Part shown: positions 59,466-64,000 of the stretch, in pieces
Layout: every line of letters starts with the position of its first letter
How positions within the stretch are numbered: the stretch's first letter is position 1
Translations under genes and position numbers: made by a program
Source of the DNA: an uncultured Clostridia bacterium
Lineage (GTDB): Bacteria; Bacillota; Clostridia; Christensenellales; Borkfalkiaceae
DNA: 64,000 bases
Assembly (NCBI GenBank): GCA_947087265.1
Contig: CAMUBY010000001.1
Coordinates: 186,001-250,000, forward strand
Direction of reading: 5' to 3'
Notes under the pieces: model-generated
Told to the model about the DNA's origin: nothing
The model's database searches: none
The model's input: the letters and a program-made list of their open reading frames with translations, nothing else

Positions 59466-61810
59466 AAAACAGTATCAGCCGCTTGGAACTCGATAAAATT
59501 TTAACCGCGGTTTCCTCGTATGCCGTATTAGAGGCAGGCAAAGCGCGCGTGCTCGCAACCGAGCCGACCGACTCGCTCACGGAAGCGAAACGGCGTCTGG
59601 ATACCACGGAGGAGGCTACGCAGCTGTTGTTCGATTCGGGCGTTGGGAGGATAGAGGAGTTTCCGCCGCTCGGCGATACCGCGGAACGCGCCCAAAAGGG
59701 AGCAACGCTTTCGGGCGCCGAGCTTATCAACTGCGCGCGCCTTTTGCGTTCGGCGCGCATTCTCTATACGTCCGTGAATGCGGTTTCGGACGAAGGGTTT
59801 GAAAACTTCCGCGCGCTGACAAGCCGTCTGATGTTCGACGAACGGCTGGAAATGGAAATTACCGATAAAATCATCAGCGATACGGAAATTGCCGACCGTG
59901 CGAGCGAAAAACTCTTTACCCTGCGCCGCGAAATCAGGGCGCTCGGCGAGAAAATCCGCGCGCGTCTTACGTCATATCTTACGGGCGGCGAAAAGAAATT
60001 TTTACAGGACGGCATTGTCACCGTGCGCGGCGACCGTTTCGTGATTCCCGTCAAAGCGGAATACAAGCGCAGCGTCAAGGGCTTTGTGCACGACCGCTCG
60101 GCGAGCGGTGCAACGGTGTTCATCGAGCCCGAAGAAGTGCTCGAAATGAACAACGAACTCATTTCGCTCACGCTCGACGAAAAAGAAGAAATCGAACGGA
60201 TACTTGCCGAACTATCGCACGCGGTCGGCGCGATGCGGGAATCTCTCGAACGCGACGCGGAACTGCTTGCCGAAGCGGACAGTTACTTTGCGCGTGCGGA
60301 ATACGGCTACAAACTCCGTGCCGTCAAACCAGAACTCAACGGAAAGGGAATTGTGGAAATTATCAAGGGGCGGCATCCGCTGTTGGACGCAAAAACCGCC
60401 GTTCCCGTCTCCGTGAACGTGGGTGGAGAGTACCGCTTTCTTGTCATCAGCGGCGCGAATACGGGCGGCAAAACGGTTACCTTGAAAATGTGCGGCTTGT
60501 TTTCGCTCATGGGCGCGTGCGGTCTCTTTGTTCCTGCCGCCGTGGGCACAAGGCTTGCGGTGTTCCGCGAAGTCTTCTGCGACGTGGGCGACAGCCAGTC
60601 TATCGAAGAAAACCTTTCTACATTTTCTTCTCATATCGTCAATCTACGCGATATTCTTTTGCAGGCGGGCGAGCGCGATTTCGTACTCATCGACGAGCCG
60701 GGCGGCGGAACCGACCCCGAAGAGGGGCAGGCGCTTGCACGGGCGATTGTGTCCTCGCTCATCAGGCATAAATGCAGGGGGATTATTACTACGCACTATT
60801 CTTCTCTGAAAGAGTTTGCGTACCAAACGGAGGGGGTAGAGAACGGCTGCATGGAATTCGATTCCGAAGACTTCCGCCCACTGTACCGTTTGAAAATCGG
60901 CGCGCCCGGTTCTTCCAACGCGCTTGCTGTGAGCAGTCGGCTGGGACTTGCGGAAGAAGTCGTCGAAGAAGCGAGGGGGTATCTTTCGGAGGGCGCCAGG
61001 CGCTACGAGCGCACATTGCGCGCTGCGGAGGAGAGTCGTATTCAAACGGAAAAATTGACGCAGGAAGCAAGTGCGCTCGTAGCGGAATGGCAGGAAAAAC
61101 TGAACGTGCTTTCCAAAGAGGAAGAAAAATTCAGGCGCGAGCGCGAAAAGTTTTTAACGGGTTCCAAGGCGGAGGCAAGGCGCATCGTCAGCGAACGCAC
61201 GGCGCGTGCCGAAGAACTGCTTGCAGAAATCGAAGCGATTTTTGAAAAAGAGAGTCTGAGCGAGGCGGATTTAATCCGCGCCCGAACGCTTAAAAATAAA
61301 ATTTCCGCCGCACCCGTAGAGGAGGAAGAACACGTACGCGCCCTTCCCGTTAATCCGCAAACGCTCAAAGAGGGGGATACCGTGCTCGTGGGCAGTATGG
61401 GCGCGGAGGGGAAAGTCGTTGCAATCCGCGCAGGCAAAAAACAGGCGGAAGTGCAAATCGGCGCGCTGCGCGTGCGTGCGGAATGGAACGATTTGTACGT
61501 TTCGGGCAGGCGCGGCGCGGCGGCAAAACAGGTGACGGTTGTGCGGAATTTGGCGGAGAACGCCGCCGCGCCGCGCGAATGTAACGTCATTGGAAAAACG
61601 GTTTTGGAGGCGATTCCCGAAATCGAGCAGTTTCTCGATAAAGCTCTGCTTTCGAACATGAGCGAAGTTCGAATCGTGCACGGCATGGGTACGGGCAAAC
61701 TCCGCGCCGCCGTTCACCGTTTTTTGCAGGGGCATAAACGCGTGGAAAGTTTCCGCCTCGGCAAGTACGGCGAGGGGGAGAGCGGCGTCACCGTGGTAAC
61801 GCTCAAATAA
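59462..61810 (+). CDS. mutS2: Endonuclease MutS2
   Basis: MutS2 (782 residues) has the MutS ATPase core (ISGANTGGKTVTLKMCGLFS near 332, DEPGGGTDPEEGQALARAI) and a coiled-coil clamp, then a KOW-like domain and a C-terminal Smr domain ending RIVHGMGTGKLRAAVHRFLQ. In Bacillus MutS2 it rescues collided ribosomes or limits recombination. The LDLRG motif that usually opens the Smr domain reads CNVIG here. The ATG at 59462 overlaps the stop of the U32 gene. Confidence 0.94.
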   Translation: MKNSISRLELDKILTAVSSYAVLEAGKARVLATEPTDSLTEAKRRLDTTEEATQLLFDSGVGRIEEFPPLGDTAERAQKGATLSGAELINCARLLRSARILYTSVNAVSDEGFENFRALTSRLMFDERLEMEITDKIISDTEIADRASEKLFTLRREIRALGEKIRARLTSYLTGGEKKFLQDGIVTVRGDRFVIPVKAEYKRSVKGFVHDRSASGATVFIEPEEVLEMNNELISLTLDEKEEIERILAELSHAVGAMRESLERDAELLAEADSYFARAEYGYKLRAVKPELNGKGIVEIIKGRHPLLDAKTAVPVSVNVGGEYRFLVISGANTGGKTVTLKMCGLFSLMGACGLFVPAAVGTRLAVFREVFCDVGDSQSIEENLSTFSSHIVNLRDILLQAGERDFVLIDEPGGGTDPEEGQALARAIVSSLIRHKCRGIITTHYSSLKEFAYQTEGVENGCMEFDSEDFRPLYRLKIGAPGSSNALAVSSRLGLAEEVVEEARGYLSEGARRYERTLRAAEESRIQTEKLTQEASALVAEWQEKLNVLSKEEEKFRREREKFLTGSKAEARRIVSERTARAEELLAEIEAIFEKESLSEADLIRARTLKNKISAAPVEEEEHVRALPVNPQTLKEGDTVLVGSMGAEGKVVAIRAGKKQAEVQIGALRVRAEWNDLYVSGRRGAAAKQVTVVRNLAENAAAPRECNVIGKTVLEAIPEIEQFLDKALLSNMSEVRIVHGMGTGKLRAAVHRFLQGHKRVESFRLGKYGEGESGVTVVTLK

Positions 61811-61911
61811 TATTTTTGCCGCGCGGCAAGGGCTTTCGGCGTGCGTAGTCATATTCAATCGGAAAAATCAATAGAATGTTGTTGATAAAACTTTTCGTTT
61901 GAGGTAAACTG

Positions 61912-62616
61912 TTGAAGAGACTATCATCGCGTGCTACCGCCGCCGTCGTCAATGTAATGCTTGCCGCCGTTTTAATCGTCGTGGGAACGGTTTGTTTTTT
62001 TCCGCAATCGCAGAGCGTTTCGAGTGTGGAACAGAAGGCAGTTTATCAGGGTAATTCCGCGGACGGCGTTTCGCTCATGATTAACGTGTATTGGGGCACG
62101 GAAGAGGTGTACGGAATATTGGACGTGCTCGAAACATACGGCGCAACCGCCACCTTTTTCATCGGCGGAAGTTGGGCGGACGACAACGTTGCGGCACTCA
62201 AAGCCATTCGGGATAAGGGGCATGAAATCGGTTCGCACGGCTATTTTCACCGCGACCATTCCAAACTCAACCGCGAGGAAAATATCGAAGAAATCCGCCG
62301 CAGCGTGGAATTTATCTCCCTTGCGGCAGACGTCACCGTCACGCTGTTTGCGCCGCCCTCGGGCGCGTATAACGATACGGTCGTTGAAGCCGCCGAATCC
62401 ATGGGCTTAAAAACAATTCTTTGGAGCAGGGATACAATCGACTGGCGCGACAAAAACGAATCGGACTGTTTTACGCGCGCCACGAAGGACGTCAAAGGCG
62501 GCGATTTGATTCTCATGCACCCCATGGAACATACGCTTGCCGCGCTTCCGAAAATTCTCGACTATTATAAGGAACACGGATTGAAAACGGTGACCGTGAG
62601 TGAAAATATCGGCTGA
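61912..62616 (+). CDS. NodB-type polysaccharide deacetylase homolog
   Basis: The 234-residue protein has an N-terminal membrane/signal helix (AAVVNVMLAAVLIVVGTVCF) and a NodB fold. The metal-binding motif IGSHGYFHRDHSKL is intact, with the FAPPSGAYNDT loop and the final ILMHPMEHTL. Motif 1, usually TFDDG with the catalytic base, reads NVYWGTEE, so the base Asp and first metal ligand are missing. A known side branch of the family has this form; it may be inactive or act differently. It starts at TTG with GAGG upstream. Confidence 0.85.
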   Translation: MKRLSSRATAAVVNVMLAAVLIVVGTVCFFPQSQSVSSVEQKAVYQGNSADGVSLMINVYWGTEEVYGILDVLETYGATATFFIGGSWADDNVAALKAIRDKGHEIGSHGYFHRDHSKLNREENIEEIRRSVEFISLAADVTVTLFAPPSGAYNDTVVEAAESMGLKTILWSRDTIDWRDKNESDCFTRATKDVKGGDLILMHPMEHTLAALPKILDYYKEHGLKTVTVSENIG

Positions 62617-62640
62617 ATTTACATATAGGAGAAAAAGGAT

Positions 62641-63879
62641 ATGGTACAATCGAAAACGCTGAAAAACGGCGTCAGAATTATTATCAAGCAAATGGAGGGC
62701 TTGCTCTCGGTTACGATGGGCGTCTTAGTCGGTGCAGGCGCGGCGTACGAAACGGACAAAGAGGACGGCATTTCGCACTTCCTCGAACATATGCAGTTCA
62801 AAGGCACGCCGACGCGTACTTCGTTTGAAATTTCCGATGCGTTCGACGCGCTCGGCGCGCAGGTCAACGCGTTTACGGGCAAGGACATGACCTGCTACTA
62901 CGCAAAGGCTACGAGCGACCACGCGGCGGAAGCGTTCGCACTGCTTGCGGATTTGTTTCTGAACAGTAATTTCCCTGCGGAAGAAATGGAACGCGAAAAG
63001 GGCGTCGTACTCGAAGAAATCAACATGGACGAAGATACGCCCGAAGATTTGTGTCTGGATTTGCTCTCGCGCACCGCGTTCGGCAACCGCGGTTACGGCA
63101 GAAATATTTTAGGTCCTGCCGCCAACGTAAAAGCGTTTACGCGCGAAGACTTGATTGCCTACCGCGGCGAATGCTACCGTCCCGAAAATACCGTCATCTC
63201 TTTTGCCGGTAATATTTCCGTAGAAGAAGCTCTTTCGCTGTGCGAACAGTACTTCGGCAATATAGAAAGCGCGCCTTTTACCAAACGCGAAAAGGCGGTC
63301 GTCTGGACGAAAGGACAGGCTTTTAAGAAAAAACCTATCGAGCAGGCGCACCTTGCGCTCGGTTTTCCCACCGTCTGCCGCGGCAGTGAGCTTTGCTCCG
63401 CCGTGCAGGTCATGAACACCATCTTGGGCGGCGGCATGAGTTCGCGCCTCTTCCAGCGCGTGCGCGAAGAATTAGGACTTGCCTATTCGGTGTACTCCTA
63501 TCCTTCGCACTATGAGGAAACGGGAATGTTCACGGTGTACGCAGGCGTCAATCCCCAAAAAGCGACGGCGGCGAAGGACGCGATACTCTCCGTGATTGAA
63601 GAGTTTCAGAAATCGGGCGTTAAGAAAGAAGAATTTTTGCGCGGCAGGGAACAGGCAAAATCGGGGAGTATTTTCTCGCAGGAAAACACTTCCTCGCAAA
63701 TGCTCATCTACGGCAAACAGATGCTCTATAAAAACGAAGTGTACGATTTTGAAAAACGAATGGCGGAAATTTCCGCGCTCACCGTGGAGAATATTTCCGA
63801 AGCGATTTCAGAAAGTCTGGATATTTCGCGCGCCGTTCTCGTTTCGGTCGGAAATCTGAAAGAGGAAATCAAACTGTAA
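62641..63879 (+). CDS. M16 family zinc metallopeptidase
   Basis: The 412-residue peptidase has the inverted zinc motif HFLEH (in ISHFLEHMQFKGT, near 48-52) and the distant ligand Glu in VVLEEINMDEDTPED. The second domain, with GGGMSSRLFQRVREELGLAY, completes the clamp. It resembles the B. subtilis YmxG/MlpA processing-type proteases, cytosolic or membrane-peripheral. AGGAG upstream; the stop overlaps the next start by one base. Confidence 0.93.
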   Translation: MVQSKTLKNGVRIIIKQMEGLLSVTMGVLVGAGAAYETDKEDGISHFLEHMQFKGTPTRTSFEISDAFDALGAQVNAFTGKDMTCYYAKATSDHAAEAFALLADLFLNSNFPAEEMEREKGVVLEEINMDEDTPEDLCLDLLSRTAFGNRGYGRNILGPAANVKAFTREDLIAYRGECYRPENTVISFAGNISVEEALSLCEQYFGNIESAPFTKREKAVVWTKGQAFKKKPIEQAHLALGFPTVCRGSELCSAVQVMNTILGGGMSSRLFQRVREELGLAYSVYSYPSHYEETGMFTVYAGVNPQKATAAKDAILSVIEEFQKSGVKKEEFLRGREQAKSGSIFSQENTSSQMLIYGKQMLYKNEVYDFEKRMAEISALTVENISEAISESLDISRAVLVSVGNLKEEIKL

Positions 63880-64000
63880 TGGAACAAGGCTTTGCGCCCG
63901 TGTACGGGAAAGACAGCCGCGTGCTCATTCTGGGGAGTTTCCCTTCCGTCAAGAGCCGCGCGGTCGGGTTTTATTACGGCAATCCGCAAAACCGTTTCTG
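63879..64000 (+). CDS. DNA-deoxyinosine glycosylase (5' end only)
   Basis: Forty codons are visible before the window ends: MEQGFAPVYGKDSRVLILGS then FPSVKSRAVGFYYGNPQNRF. This is the start of the uracil-DNA-glycosylase superfamily group annotated as DNA-deoxyinosine glycosylase, where ILGSFPSVKSR and YYGNPQNRFW are conserved. It would remove hypoxanthine from DNA. The start overlaps the M16 stop (TAATG). Confidence 0.88.
   Translation, partial: MEQGFAPVYGKDSRVLILGSFPSVKSRAVGFYYGNPQNRF

Noticed and set aside
61882-61914. Leaderless promoter for the NodB homolog
   Set aside because: TTGATA-17-TAAACT is present, but the TTG start lies one base after the -10 box, so transcription would begin inside the gene; GAGG gives a better normal start.
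1-64000. CRISPR arrays, rRNA genes, tRNA genes, transposases or phage genes
   Set aside because: Intergenic regions were read one by one; no direct-repeat array, conserved RNA gene or recombinase-type protein was seen.

Overview
The window comes from a Bacillota (Firmicutes) chromosome, most likely an uncultured anaerobic member of the Clostridia. The evidence is the gene content and order: TopA-TrmFO-HslV-HslU, a Gram-positive S10-spc-alpha ribosomal cluster with zinc-type S14, an FMN-riboswitch-controlled RibU, MutS2, YhbY next to ObgE, TmcAL, and Pta-AckA without respiratory genes. Base composition is near half G+C by eye, and almost every gene looks native. Promoters are unusually regular: most match TTGACA-17 bp-TATAAT closely.

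Layout. 1-6.1 kb: topA 3' end, trmFO, hslV, hslU, a Sel1-repeat gene broken by a nonsense codon, hisS and trxA. 6.1-9.9 kb: a lipoprotein and an XRE-family regulator reading away from a shared promoter, glyA, a small zinc-ribbon membrane protein on the minus strand, and riboflavin uptake (FMN riboswitch plus ribU). 10-14.8 kb: tsaE-tsaB-rimI-hydrolase-Mur ligase, all overlapping by four bases, then ddl. 14.9-20.1 kb: icd, a membrane zinc peptidase, obgE, a 508-residue protein of unknown function and yhbY. 20.1-24.1 kb: a palindromic repeat, an XRE gene, an IscU-like protein paired with a GGGtGRT protein, tcdA and a TtcA-like tRNA thiolase. 24.1-40 kb: 31 genes from rpsJ to rplQ, with two structured leaders, one before rpsJ and one before rpsM. 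40-44.9 kb is the most accessory-looking part: an XRE gene and a DUF6809-like gene facing away from a triple operator, mrp, an iron alcohol dehydrogenase, an AT-rich orphan gene bounded by 36-bp imperfect inverted repeats, and a membrane protein with YegP domains. 44.9-51.4 kb: two tandem flavoproteins, tmcAL and pta-ackA. 51.4-64 kb: yceD-rpmF, csoR-copA, an ArsR regulator, uvrC, a U32 peptidase, mutS2, a NodB-type deacetylase homolog, an M16 peptidase and the start of a deoxyinosine glycosylase gene.

How it fits together. Most of the window is housekeeping: ribosome synthesis and assembly, tRNA modification (TrmFO, TsaB, TsaE, TcdA, TtcA-like, TmcAL), wall precursors, DNA repair and acetate-forming energy metabolism. 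The least explained items are these: (1) a repeated promoter layout in which the -10 box ends 6 to 11 bases before the start codon, which predicts leaderless or nearly leaderless mRNAs for about seven genes; (2) the inverted-repeat cassette at 42.7-43.7 kb; (3) a copper ATPase with DKTAT instead of DKTGT and a fused C-terminal metallochaperone that has its own ribosome binding site; (4) the IscU-like/GGGtGRT pair; (5) three identical-geometry operators at 40.25-40.33 kb; (6) the two long structured leaders of the ribosomal operons. No CRISPR array, rRNA, tRNA, transposase or phage gene was seen.
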